Below the pieces are notes generated by a model that was given only the letters and a program-made list of their open reading frames with translations, ran no database searches and was not told the origin of the DNA. A DNA stretch of 64,000 nucleotides from Salinirubellus salinus (GTDB lineage: Archaea; Halobacteriota; Halobacteria; Halobacteriales; Haloarculaceae). The stretch's first letter is position 1. Every line of letters starts with the position of its first letter. The position numbers and the translations under genes are program-made. Below, in pieces: positions 24,836 to 33,435 of this stretch. The stretch covers positions 1,674,001 to 1,738,000 of the forward strand of contig NZ_CP104003.1 in assembly GCF_025231485.1 (NCBI RefSeq). Direction: 5' to 3'.

Positions 24836-26593
24836 ATGAGCCACCCCGACGCGGAGCCACGACCCGAGAACCGAATCGGCGAACCGAGCGAGGAGTGGCG
24901 GCGATACCAGGGGTCGCCGACCGGAACGGACCTCGAGTGTCGAGGCTGGCGACAGGAGGCCGCGCTCCGACTCCTGAACAACAACCTCGACCCCGAGGTG
25001 GCCGAGAAACCCGAGGAGCTCGTGGTCTACGGCGGCACCGGCCGCGCGGCCCGGTCGTGGGACGCCTACGACGCCATCCTCCGCGAGTTGCGCGAACTCG
25101 GCGACGAGGAGACCCTGCTCGTCCAGTCGGGCAAGCCCGTCGGGCGGTTCCGGACCCACGAGCGTGCCCCTCGCGTCCTCATCGCCAACTCCAACCTCGT
25201 CGGGAAGTGGGACGACTGGGAGCACTTCCACGAACTCGAGGCCGAGGGCCTGTTGATGTACGGCCAGATGACTGCCGGGTCGTGGGCCTACATCGGAACG
25301 CAGGGCATCCTCCAGGGGACCTACGAGACGCTCGCCGAGGCGGGTCGTCAGCACTTCCCGGACCGCGAGGGGTTGGCAGGCACCGTCACCGTCACCGCCG
25401 GCCTCGGTGGGATGGGCGGTGCCCAGCCGCTCGCGGTGACGATGAACGGCGGGGTCTGCATCGCCGCGGAGGTCGACGAGCGCCGTATCGACCGGCGCAT
25501 CGAGACGGGCTACTGTATGGACCGGGCACCGGACCTCGAGACGGCCATCGAGCGCGCGGAGGCGGCGGCCGAGGCGGGCGACCCCTACAGCGTCGCGGTC
25601 CACCAGAACGCCGCGGACTTCCTCGAGGCGATGCTGGACCGGGGGTTCGTCCCGGACCTCCTGACCGACCAGACGAGCGCCCACGACGAACTCGAGGGGT
25701 ACTACCCCTCGGGCTACACGGTCGCCGAGGCCGACGACCTCCGCGAGTCGGACCCCGAGGCCTACGTCGAGGCCAGTCTCGACACGATGGCCCGACACGT
25801 CCGCGCGATGCTCGCCCTGCAGGACCGGGGCGCCGTCACGTTCGAGTACGGCAACAACATCCGCGGACAGGTCGAGGAGTACCGCGGCGTGGAGGAGGCC
25901 TTCGACTTCCCCGGCTTCGTCCCGGCGTACGTCCGCCCGCTGTTCTGTCGCGGGAAGGGGCCGTTCCGCTGGCTCGCGCTCTCGGGCGAGCCGGCCGACA
26001 TCCACCGGACGGACGAGGCCATCCGCGAGCTGTTCCCCGAGGACGAGGCCCTGCTGCGCTGGATCGACCTCGCCGCGGAGCAGGTCCAGTTCCAGGGCCT
26101 CCCGAGTCGCGTCTGCTGGCTCGGCTACCGGACCGACGAGGAGGGCCTGACCGAGCGGGCACGGTTCGCCCTGCGCATCAACGACCTCGTCCGCGAGGGG
26201 GAGATATCCGCACCCATCGTCGTCACGCGCGACCACCTCGACGCCGGGAGCGTCGCGTCACCGAACCGCGAGACAGAGGCGATGCGCGACGGGAGCGACG
26301 CCGTCGCGGACTGGCCCATCCTGAACGCTCTGCTGAACTGCGCGGCGGGTGCGGACATCGTGAGCGTCCACGACGGCGGCGGGGTCGGCATCGGGAACTC
26401 GCTCCACGCGAACAACCACGTCGTCCTCGACGGCACCGACCTCGCCGCCGAGAAGGCACGTGCCGTGTTCACCACGGACCCCGGCATGGGCGTGATCCGT
26501 CACGCGGACGCGGGCTACGAGGACGCCATCGACGAGGCCGAGCGCTCGGGCGTCCACATCCCGATGCGCCGAGAGGAGGGAGACGACGCATGA
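24836..26593 (+). CDS. hutU: Urocanate hydratase
   Basis: NAD-dependent hydration of urocanate to 4-imidazolone-5-propionate, the second step of histidine breakdown (585 aa, close to the usual 550-560). Recognised from [67 protein letters not shown] and the urocanase signature [10 protein letters not shown] near residue 420. It is the first gene of a four-gene operon; its stop overlaps the hutG start by 4 bp (ATGA). TATA box and inverted repeat just upstream set the start. Confidence 0.96.
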   Translation: MSHPDAEPRPENRIGEPSEEWRRYQGSPTGTDLECRGWRQEAALRLLNNNLDPEVAEKPEELVVYGGTGRAARSWDAYDAILRELRELGDEETLLVQSGKPVGRFRTHERAPRVLIANSNLVGKWDDWEHFHELEAEGLLMYGQMTAGSWAYIGTQGILQGTYETLAEAGRQHFPDREGLAGTVTVTAGLGGMGGAQPLAVTMNGGVCIAAEVDERRIDRRIETGYCMDRAPDLETAIERAEAAAEAGDPYSVAVHQNAADFLEAMLDRGFVPDLLTDQTSAHDELEGYYPSGYTVAEADDLRESDPEAYVEASLDTMARHVRAMLALQDRGAVTFEYGNNIRGQVEEYRGVEEAFDFPGFVPAYVRPLFCRGKGPFRWLALSGEPADIHRTDEAIRELFPEDEALLRWIDLAAEQVQFQGLPSRVCWLGYRTDEEGLTERARFALRINDLVREGEISAPIVVTRDHLDAGSVASPNRETEAMRDGSDAVADWPILNALLNCAAGADIVSVHDGGGVGIGNSLHANNHVVLDGTDLAAEKARAVFTTDPGMGVIRHADAGYEDAIDEAERSGVHIPMRREEGDDA

Positions 26594-27579
26594 GCGGCCT
26601 CACCAGCGCCCCGAGGTGGCGGAGCCCCTCGCGCGACCCGAACGACGAGACGTTCGGCGATGTCGTCGAACCGGTCGAGGACGTCCGGAGCGAGGGGGGC
26701 GAGTACGACGCAGTCCTCGTCGGTGAACCGTTCGACCGCGGCGTCGTCGGGCGGAAGGGAGCGGCGCAGGCGCCACACGCCATCCGGCAGGCGCTCGCCG
26801 GCGTCAAGACCCACCACTTGGGCGGTCACGGCGTCGGCACCGTCGGGGACGCGGGTGACGCGTTCGTCGCCGTCGACTCCGGCGACGACCTCCCCGAGAC
26901 GACCCGTGACCTGCAGCGACACCTCCGCGTGGTCGCCGGCTACCTCCACGAGGCGGAGACGTTCCCGGTCTTCCTCGGCGGCGACAACTCGCTCACCTAC
27001 GCCAACTGTCTCCCCCTGCTGGGCGAGGGGTCGCTGGGCGTGGTGAACCTCGACGCACATCTCGACGTGCGCGAGCGGCACGAGGACGCCACCAGCGGCA
27101 CCCCCTACCGCCAGCTGTTCGCGGCGGGACTGGACGCCTACGCCTGCGTCGGTGCCCGGCACTTCGAGACCTCGGGCCACTACGCCGAGTACGTCGAGAA
27201 CCGTGGTGGCGTCGTCGTGACGAGCGACGAGGTGGGACAGGACGTGGCGAGCGCGGCCGAACGCGCCCTCGAAGCGATGCGGGACGTCGACCGTATCTAC
27301 CTCAGCCTCGACGTGGACGTGCTGGACGCGACGGCCGCACCGGGTGTCAGCGCGCCCACGCCGGGCGGCATCACCACCCGCGAGTGCTTCGGATTGCTCT
27401 CGACGCTCGCCCGCGAGGAGCGACTCGCCGGCTTCGAGGTGGTCGAGTGTGCCCCGCCGCTTGACAGGGAGGGCCGGACCGTCGACGCCGCTGCACGGGC
27501 CGTCGCGCACGTCCTCGCCGGCCGGCAGGCGGGAATCGCCGAGCGAGCGGCGGCCGGCGAGGGGGAGACGGCCCGATGA
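26590..27579 (+). CDS. hutG: Formimidoylglutamase, arginase/ureohydrolase family
   Basis: Hydrolyses N-formimino-L-glutamate to glutamate and formamide, the last hut step (329 aa). Arginase-fold manganese motifs are visible: NLDAHLD (Asp155, His157, Asp159) and SLDVDVLD (Asp241, Asp243). The first-ligand motif reads GGDNS at 130-134, where most ureohydrolases have GGDHS, so one Mn-binding His is replaced by Asn133. ATG 26590 overlaps the hutU stop, and its own stop overlaps hutI, which settles both ends. The assignment rests on operon position plus family. Confidence 0.9.
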   Translation: MSGLTSAPRWRSPSRDPNDETFGDVVEPVEDVRSEGGEYDAVLVGEPFDRGVVGRKGAAQAPHAIRQALAGVKTHHLGGHGVGTVGDAGDAFVAVDSGDDLPETTRDLQRHLRVVAGYLHEAETFPVFLGGDNSLTYANCLPLLGEGSLGVVNLDAHLDVRERHEDATSGTPYRQLFAAGLDAYACVGARHFETSGHYAEYVENRGGVVVTSDEVGQDVASAAERALEAMRDVDRIYLSLDVDVLDATAAPGVSAPTPGGITTRECFGLLSTLAREERLAGFEVVECAPPLDREGRTVDAAARAVAHVLAGRQAGIAERAAAGEGETAR

Positions 27580-28802
27580 GTCCGACGCTAGACGCGGTTG
27601 TCCACGACGCCGCGGAGGTGTTCGTCGGTCCGAACGACGACGGGACCGGACCAGAGACGGTCGAGGACGGCGCCGTCGCCATCGCGGACGGCCGCGTCGT
27701 CGCCGTCGGCCCCACCGACGCGGTGACCCGCGAACACCCACCCGAGAACGCCGTCGCGGCCGTCGACGCGAGCGGCGGGACCGTCCTGCCGGGGTTCGTC
27801 GACAGCCACACCCACGCGCTGTTCGCAGGCGACCGCTCGGACGAGTTCGCCGCGAAACTCCGGGGGGCCACGTACGCCGACATCCTCGCGGAGGGGGGCG
27901 GCATCCTCCGCACCGTCCGCGCGGTCAGGGAGGCGAGCGACGAGGCGCTCCTCAGGGGGCTGCTGGACCGACTCGACACGGTGCTCGCCACGGGCACGAC
28001 GACGCTGGAGGTGAAGTCGGGCTACGGCCTCGACACCGAGACGGAGCTCCGGATGCTCGCGGTACTGGCCGCGGCCGACGCCCGCCACCCGGTCGACGTG
28101 GTGCCCACGTTCATGGGCGCCCACGCGGTGCCCGAGAGCGACGAGACCGACGCGTACGTCGAGGCCGTGGTCACGGAGCAGCTCCCGGCCGTCGCCGAGC
28201 AGGGCGTCGCCGAGTTCTGCGACGTGTTCTGCGAGGAGGGCGTCTTCTCCGTCGCGCAGTCGCGGCGAATCCTCGAGGCGGGGGTGGAACACGGCCTCGT
28301 GCCGAAGGTCCACGCCGAGGAACTCACCCACCAGGGCGGGGCGGCGCTCGCGGCCGAACTCGGCGCGGTCAGCGCCGACCACCTGCTCCACGCGACCCGC
28401 GAGGACGCCCGCGTGCTGGCCGAGACGGACGTGACGGCCGTGCTCCTCCCCGGCACGGCGTTCTCGCTCGGCGCCGAGTACGCCGACCCCGCGCGGTTCC
28501 GGGAGGCGGGCGCGACGGTCGCCGTCGCCAGCGACTTCAATCCGAACTGCTACGCGCCGTCGATGCCGTTCGCGGTGACGCTGGCCTGCGTCGGGATGGG
28601 GATGGCGCCGGACGAGGCCGTCCTCGCGGCCACCAACGGCGGGGCGAGCGCGCTCGACCGAGCCGACCGCGGGACGCTCCGCGAGGGCGCGCTCGGGGAC
28701 TGTGTCGTCCTCGCCGCACCTTCGCACGTCCACGTCCCCTACCGGTTCGGTGACACGCCGGTCGCCGCCGTTCTCAAGGAGGGGGTGGTCGTCCGTGACT
28801 GA
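27576..28802 (+). CDS. hutI: Imidazolonepropionase
   Basis: Metal-dependent amidohydrolase that opens the imidazolone ring to give formiminoglutamate (408 aa). GFVDSHTHALFAGDR holds metal ligands His78 and His80. TTTLEVKSGYGLDTETELRML, PTFMGAHAVP, KVHAEEL (a third metal ligand) and VAVASDFNPNCYAPSM (Asp ligand region) follow in family order. The ATG overlaps the hutG stop, and its own stop overlaps the hutH GTG by 8 bp. It has no signal peptide; it is cytoplasmic like the rest of the pathway. Confidence 0.96.
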   Translation: MSPTLDAVVHDAAEVFVGPNDDGTGPETVEDGAVAIADGRVVAVGPTDAVTREHPPENAVAAVDASGGTVLPGFVDSHTHALFAGDRSDEFAAKLRGATYADILAEGGGILRTVRAVREASDEALLRGLLDRLDTVLATGTTTLEVKSGYGLDTETELRMLAVLAAADARHPVDVVPTFMGAHAVPESDETDAYVEAVVTEQLPAVAEQGVAEFCDVFCEEGVFSVAQSRRILEAGVEHGLVPKVHAEELTHQGGAALAAELGAVSADHLLHATREDARVLAETDVTAVLLPGTAFSLGAEYADPARFREAGATVAVASDFNPNCYAPSMPFAVTLACVGMGMAPDEAVLAATNGGASALDRADRGTLREGALGDCVVLAAPSHVHVPYRFGDTPVAAVLKEGVVVRD

Positions 28803-30408
28803 GGTGGTGCTGGACGGCGAGTCCCTCACGGTGGCGGCGGTGGTCGCCGTCGCCCGCGAGGACGCCACTGTGGCGGTGAGCGACGCGGCACGCGAGCGGG
28901 TCCGTGCGGCCCGCGACCGAGTTGAGGCCGTCCTCGATACCGACGAGCCGGTCTACGGGCTGAACACGGGGTTCGGCGACCTCGTCGACACGCGCATCCC
29001 GCGCGAGCGGGTCGCCGACCTCCAGACGAACCTCGTCCGCAGCCACGCGGCCGGCACCGGCCCAGAACTCCCCCGCGAGGCCGTCCGGGCGCTCCTGCTG
29101 ACCCGCGTGAACGCGCTCGTGAAGGGCTACTCCGGCGTCCGCGAGGTGGTCGTCGACCACCTCGTAACCTTGCTGAACGAGCGGGTCCACCCCGTCGTGC
29201 CCTCCCGTGGGAGTCTCGGTGCGAGCGGCGACCTCGCGCCACTGGCACACGTCGCGCGCCTCCTGCTCGGCGAGGGCGCGGCCGACGTGGAGGGCGCCAG
29301 CGACGGCGAGTGGGTCCCCGAGCGCCTCCCCGGCGACGAGGCACTCGCCACAGCTGGGCTCGAACCGCTCGGCCTCCGGGCGAAGGAGGGCCTCGCGCTG
29401 GTCAACGGGACCCAGCTCACGCTCGGGCTGGCCGCGCTGCTGGTCCACGACGCCGAGCGACTCTGCCGGGCCGCCGACGCCGCCGGCGCACTCACGACGG
29501 AGGTGACGATGGGGTCGACCGTCCCCGTCGAGGACGCCATCCAGCGGGTCCGACCCCACGCCGGGCAGGCCGCGAGCGCCCGCGCCGTCCGCCGGCTCTG
29601 TGCCGGCTCCGAGGTCGTGGAGTCACACCGCAACTGCGACCGGGTGCAGGACGCCTACTCCATCCGGTGTCTCCCGCAGGTCCACGGCGCCGTGAGGGAC
29701 GCGGTAGCCCACCTCCGCGCGGCCGTCGAGACGGAACTGAACAGCGCCACGGACAACCCCCTCGTCTTCCCGGCCGGCGACATCTCCCGCCACACCTCGG
29801 GGACCGACGCGGCGGACGTGGTCTCCGGCGGCAACTTCCACGGCGAGGTGCTCGCCCTGCGTCTCGACTACGTCCGGAGCGCGCTGACCGAACTCGCCGC
29901 CATCGCCGAGCGCCGCGTCGACCGCCTGCTGAACCCACACGTTCAGGAAGCGCACCTGCCGCCGTACCTCACCCCCGAGAGCGGTCTGGAGTCGGGGCTG
30001 ATGATCGCTCAGTACACCGCCGCGTCCTGTCTCGCGGAGTGTCGGAGCGTCTCGACACCGGCCACGGACACGACGCCCGTCTCCGGCGGACAGGAGGACC
30101 ACGTCAGCATGTCGGCGACGAGCGCCCACGCCACGCGGCGGACCCTCGGTTGGGCACGCACCGTCGTCGGCGTCGAACTGCTCTGTGCGGCGCAGGCCGC
30201 CGAGTTCGTCGAGGAGGGACTCGCGCACGGCGACGGGACGGCGGCCGTCTACGACGCGGTCCGCGAGGTGGTGCCGCCGCTCGACGGCGACCGGTCGCTC
30301 GCAGGTGACATCGACGCCTGCGACGCGCTGGTGGCGAACGGGGCCCTCGACGCCGCCGTCGCCGAGGCGCTCGGCTCGGCGTCGCTCGCGTGGGACCAGG
30401 ACCGCTGA
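28795..30408 (+). CDS. hutH: Histidine ammonia-lyase
   Basis: Deaminates L-histidine to urocanate, the first catabolic step (537 aa). The MIO cofactor triad Ala-Ser-Gly is at 143-145 in GSLGASGDLAPLAH. Other lyase motifs are PVYGLNTGFGDL, QDAYSIRCLPQVHGAVRDAV, ELNSATDNPL and SGGNFHGEVLAL. GTG 28795 (TEVVLDGESLTV) was chosen since it overlaps hutI and matches usual family starts. It is the last gene of hutUGIH, so histidine is turned into glutamate, ammonia and formamide by one transcript. Only 18 bp separate it from the convergent RPA-associated gene. Confidence 0.97.
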   Translation: MTEVVLDGESLTVAAVVAVAREDATVAVSDAARERVRAARDRVEAVLDTDEPVYGLNTGFGDLVDTRIPRERVADLQTNLVRSHAAGTGPELPREAVRALLLTRVNALVKGYSGVREVVVDHLVTLLNERVHPVVPSRGSLGASGDLAPLAHVARLLLGEGAADVEGASDGEWVPERLPGDEALATAGLEPLGLRAKEGLALVNGTQLTLGLAALLVHDAERLCRAADAAGALTTEVTMGSTVPVEDAIQRVRPHAGQAASARAVRRLCAGSEVVESHRNCDRVQDAYSIRCLPQVHGAVRDAVAHLRAAVETELNSATDNPLVFPAGDISRHTSGTDAADVVSGGNFHGEVLALRLDYVRSALTELAAIAERRVDRLLNPHVQEAHLPPYLTPESGLESGLMIAQYTAASCLAECRSVSTPATDTTPVSGGQEDHVSMSATSAHATRRTLGWARTVVGVELLCAAQAAEFVEEGLAHGDGTAAVYDAVREVVPPLDGDRSLAGDIDACDALVANGALDAAVAEALGSASLAWDQDR

Positions 30409-30426
30409 AAATCGGTTATCGGGCGC

Positions 30427-31032
30427 TCAGGCCTCTATCTCCGGCTCCGGTTCGGCGTCGCCCTCCTCGAGGGACTCCAGCGCCGCGATGACCTTGTCGC
30501 GGTACGTCTCGACCGGGAGGTCGTAGCGCTCCTCGGCCATCGCGGCGTACTCGTTGGTCTCGGCGTCGAACGCCTCGATGCGGTCGAGCGTGCGCTCGGC
30601 CGTCTCGACCACCCAACGGTCGCGGGTGGCGGCGTCGACGACGCTCACGGACTCGGGCTGGATGGACACCAGCACGCCGTCGCCGTCCTCCGGCTCGTAG
30701 GTCCGGGGCTTGCCGACGATGGCGACGTAGGCCGGCGGCTCGATCTCGCGGAGGGTCGCGGCCGCTTCGGGCTGGTACTGCCCGGCGTAGGCGAAGAACG
30801 TCCCCGTGGGGTCGACCACGCGGCCGCGCCAGTACTCGGACTCCTCGCCGATGTTCTCCTTCTCGGTGAGGGTGCCGACCACGAACACGCGGTTGGCACG
30901 CTCCCCGGTCGGGAGCAGCAGGTAGATGGGTGCACGCTCGTCGTCGGACTCGCGGAACGTGTAGCTCGCGTCGTTGAACTCCCCGGCGAACGCCCGTCGG
31001 GCGACCTCGCGGGAGGGGATCTCGGCACTCAT
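30427..31032 (-). CDS. rpap3: RPA-associated protein (RPAP, COG3390 type)
   Basis: A 201-aa OB-fold protein that in haloarchaea acts with its cognate RPA in single-stranded DNA binding. The start PSREVARRAFAGEFNDASYTF, then YLLLPTGERANRVFVVGTLTE, EYWRGRVVDPTGTFFAYAGQYQPEA and PAYVAIVGKPRTY are typical. The ATG overlaps the upstream rpa stop by 1 bp, so the two are co-translated, a pairing known for rpa1 and rpa3 in Haloferax. The C-terminal tail is acidic (EEGDAEPEPEIEA). I assign it to the rpa3 type by its partner's size. Confidence 0.9.
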   Translation of the reverse strand: MSAEIPSREVARRAFAGEFNDASYTFRESDDERAPIYLLLPTGERANRVFVVGTLTEKENIGEESEYWRGRVVDPTGTFFAYAGQYQPEAAATLREIEPPAYVAIVGKPRTYEPEDGDGVLVSIQPESVSVVDAATRDRWVVETAERTLDRIEAFDAETNEYAAMAEERYDLPVETYRDKVIAALESLEEGDAEPEPEIEA

Positions 31033-31967
31033 TATATCGACCTCGCTCGGATCAGCGTCGCCTCGGCGTCCACGGCGCCGGTCAGTTCCTCCGTCTCGTT
31101 GGCCAGCACGTACCGTCCCAGCGTCGGCCCGGTGACGCGGTAGTAGGTGCCGAGCACCTTCGTCCGCATCTCGTCGGCCACGACGGTCGTGTCCAGCGCG
31201 TCCATCGCCATCTCCTTGGCCTGTTCCAGCCCGATGCCGGTCAGCGCCTCGGTGGCCTCGCGGTCGAAGATGAGCTCGTGGACGTCGTCGCCGTCGTCGA
31301 GCACCCCCTTGATTCGGAGGTCGAACTCGCCCTCGCCCTCGCCGTGCTCGGAGCAGCGGCCGTTCTGGAGGACGCGGGTACAGCCCTCCTCCGGGCAGCG
31401 CTTGATGAGCCCCGACCCGGACTGGATGTCGACGAGCGCACCCTCGACGACGGTCGAGTCGTCGCCGACCTCAATCTCCTCGTCCAGTTCGGTGATGCCC
31501 GTGGTCCGGTTCAGTTTGATGGAGTAGTTCCCCTGGTACTCGTCGGTGACGACGTTGGATAGGGCGTAGCTCTTGCCCTCCTCGAGTTTCGGGAGTTCGC
31601 TCGTCTCGAACGCGACGAACTTGATGGTGCCCGACTCGTCGCCCACGAGTCCGACCTGCGAGATGCTGTCGGAGCGGGGTTCCCAGAGGTCCGCGACCGT
31701 GACGCGGACGTCGATCCACTGTTCGTCCTCGTCGACGTCGCCGACGAGTATCGTCTCGTTGTCACCGCCGCCGCCGAGTTCGTCGCGGTCCAGCCCGGCC
31801 TCGTCGAGGTAGGTGGAGCGGACGCTCCGGCGTGCTTCGTCCAGCGGGACCCGGTACTCGTTGACGAGGGTGTCCAGCCGCGAGCGGACGTCCTCCTCGG
31901 TCAGTCCGTCTATCTTGTCCGAGAACTGCGCGTGTATCTCGGACGCAGTCGTATCTAAATCGCTCAT
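31032..31967 (-). CDS. rpa3: Replication protein A, single OB-fold plus zinc finger (RPA3-like)
   Basis: Single-stranded DNA-binding protein for replication and repair (311 aa). An N-terminal helical segment is at 1-65, an OB fold at about 72-160 (WIDVRVTVADLWEPRSDSISQVGLVGD, TIKFVAFETSELPKLEEG), and a C-terminal zinc motif has CPEEGC at 191-196, Cys205 and His208. The length and single OB fold match haloarchaeal RPA3 better than RPA1 or RPA2. An AT-rich promoter (TTTAAATA) lies about 65 bp upstream, so this operon probably has a short leader, unlike most genes here. Confidence 0.92.
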   Translation of the reverse strand: MSDLDTTASEIHAQFSDKIDGLTEEDVRSRLDTLVNEYRVPLDEARRSVRSTYLDEAGLDRDELGGGGDNETILVGDVDEDEQWIDVRVTVADLWEPRSDSISQVGLVGDESGTIKFVAFETSELPKLEEGKSYALSNVVTDEYQGNYSIKLNRTTGITELDEEIEVGDDSTVVEGALVDIQSGSGLIKRCPEEGCTRVLQNGRCSEHGEGEGEFDLRIKGVLDDGDDVHELIFDREATEALTGIGLEQAKEMAMDALDTTVVADEMRTKVLGTYYRVTGPTLGRYVLANETEELTGAVDAEATLIRARSI

Positions 31968-32027
31968 GGTCGTGCTCGCCTCCGCGTGTGTCTCTGTGGG
32001 AGGCGTACGTCGGTTGGTGCTCGATGG

Positions 32028-32038
32028 TATTTAAATAT
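32028..32038 (-). promoter_or_regulatory. TATA region of the rpa operon
   Basis: On the minus strand this reads ATATTTAAATA, the strongest AT-rich box of this region. Spacing predicts a leader of about 40 nt before the ATG at 31967. No gene lies in 31968-32106. Confidence 0.55.
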
Positions 32039-32106
32039 ACGCAAGCAGGGTGGAAGTGTAATCACAGGACTGGACGCGCCTCCACGTCGACGACGCCCTC
32101 GCTCAC

Positions 32107-32964
32107 TCACTCGGCGAGGAACCGCCGAATCGGGTCGTTCTGCTCGGGGACGTTCAGCGACGGCGCGTGCCCGCAGTCGTACTCGTGGGCCTCCACGTCA
32201 CGGGTCGCCTGCATCCGCTCGAACGTCTCGTCGGCGAGGATGTCCGAGCGCTCGCCCTTCAGCACCATCGTCGGCGTCTCGATCGACTCCCAGACGGCCC
32301 ACGGGTCGTGGGCCGTCTCCTCGGTCAGGAGTGGCTCGACCACGCGCGGGTCGTAGGCGGGGGCGAACTCCCCGTCCGGTGTGCGGCGCGCCGACCCGAC
32401 GGTGAACACCCGCCACTCGGCGTCCGTCATCGGCGAGAACGTGGCGTAGGTCTCGCGGTAGAACGCCTCCAGGTCGGTGAGTTGCTCGAACGACGGCGGG
32501 TCGGTGAGGTACTCGACGATGCGGTCGATGCCCTCCTGCGCCGCCTCGTCCTCCGCTGGCGTCGGTCCCACGTCGTTTAGGACGAGATGACTGAGCCGCT
32601 CGCGGAGCGGCCCGGCGGCGAGTCCCATCCCCAGCTGTCCGCCCATCGACGTGCCGACGTACCGGGCCTCCTCGATACCCAGTTCGTCGAAGAACCCCGC
32701 CAGTAGCTCGGTCATCCGGCTCCCGGTATAGAGGTCGTCGGCCTCGCCCTCGGCGGCCCACTCGCTCAGCCCCCTGCCCGGCATGTCCGGGCAGAGCACG
32801 CGGTACTCGTCGGCCAGTTCCGCCGCGAGGAAGTCGAAGTCCCGACCCACGCGCGAGAGACCGTGGACGCAGACCACGGGCGGAGCGCCCGTCTCGCCCC
32901 ACGCGGAGTAGTGCAGTTCGGTCCCGTCCACGACGACGAACTCGTCGGTCCTGTCGGATGCCAT
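32107..32964 (-). CDS. Alpha/beta-fold hydrolase
   Basis: A 285-aa cytoplasmic esterase- or peptidase-like hydrolase. The strand-turn VVCVHGLSRVGRDFD forms the oxyanion region. The nucleophile elbow is GTSMGGQLG, with Ser near residue 105; the acid is probably the Asp in LKGERSDILA, and the catalytic His is in YDCGHAPSLNVP. ATG 32964 (MASDRTDEF) was chosen because a CTTTTGG box lies 27 bp upstream. Substrate cannot be predicted. It is divergent from the small gene at 33067. Confidence 0.88.
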   Translation of the reverse strand: MASDRTDEFVVVDGTELHYSAWGETGAPPVVCVHGLSRVGRDFDFLAAELADEYRVLCPDMPGRGLSEWAAEGEADDLYTGSRMTELLAGFFDELGIEEARYVGTSMGGQLGMGLAAGPLRERLSHLVLNDVGPTPAEDEAAQEGIDRIVEYLTDPPSFEQLTDLEAFYRETYATFSPMTDAEWRVFTVGSARRTPDGEFAPAYDPRVVEPLLTEETAHDPWAVWESIETPTMVLKGERSDILADETFERMQATRDVEAHEYDCGHAPSLNVPEQNDPIRRFLAE

Positions 32965-33066
32965 GGTCCTACCGAGGACCCCGGGGGGCCAAAAGTTGGG
33001 TGTTGACGTGTGAACCCCGAGGGGGCGGGCCGAACCGCCTTTGTGCCTGCCGGCCCTCGCTCTGAC

Positions 33067-33354
33067 ATGGGCAATCGGCGCCGGCTGAAGTGGCTCCTCC
33101 GCACGAAACTGCGGTCTGCGGGCCGGCAAATCGAGGAGGCGCGCCAGCAGTACCGCGACGGCGTGGCGAGCGCGAAGTCCGGGCTCCCGCGCGACGAGCG
33201 GGGCCGCGCGAAGGTCGTCTGTCGCCGCTACGCGGAGAAGCGGGCCGTCTCGCTCGACGACGCCTCCCGACCACACTGTTTCGACCCCGACTCCGTCGAC
33301 TGTCGGGGGTGTGTCGAGGACATCCGAGAGGGTGTCGTCGAGACGTGGGAGTGA
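33067..33354 (+). CDS. Small conserved haloarchaeal protein (DUF7091-like)
   Basis: A 95-aa protein. The N-terminus is very basic (GNRRRLKWLLRTKL), and the C-terminus has four or five Cys (CRR, CFD, CRGC) that may bind zinc. I recall similar haloarchaeal proteins under DUF7091; unverified. ATG 33067 was chosen over a GTG 57 bp upstream because a CTTTGTG box lies about 27 bp before it. A T6 run 33 bp after its stop may end transcription. Confidence 0.65.
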   Translation: MGNRRRLKWLLRTKLRSAGRQIEEARQQYRDGVASAKSGLPRDERGRAKVVCRRYAEKRAVSLDDASRPHCFDPDSVDCRGCVEDIREGVVETWE

Positions 33355-33386
33355 GCGTGACCGGCGTCGACCGTGCTCACCAGGTG

Positions 33387-33392
33387 TTTTTT
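33387..33392 (+). terminator. Possible T-tract terminator
   Basis: Six T after a GGTG, 33 bp beyond the stop of the small gene and before the pilin-like gene. Archaeal terminators are often simple T tracts. There is no hairpin. Confidence 0.3.
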
Positions 33393-33415
33393 CAGAGACA
33401 GAAGACACTGGTACA

Positions 33416-33421
33416 TTTATA
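33416..33421 (+). promoter_or_regulatory. TATA box near the pilin-like gene at 33436
   Basis: TTTATA lies only about 18 bp before the ATG, so a leaderless transcript would start at about 33443 and use GTG 33448 or 33466 rather than the ATG. Confidence 0.4.
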
Positions 33422-33435
33422 CGTCTGTTCGACAC

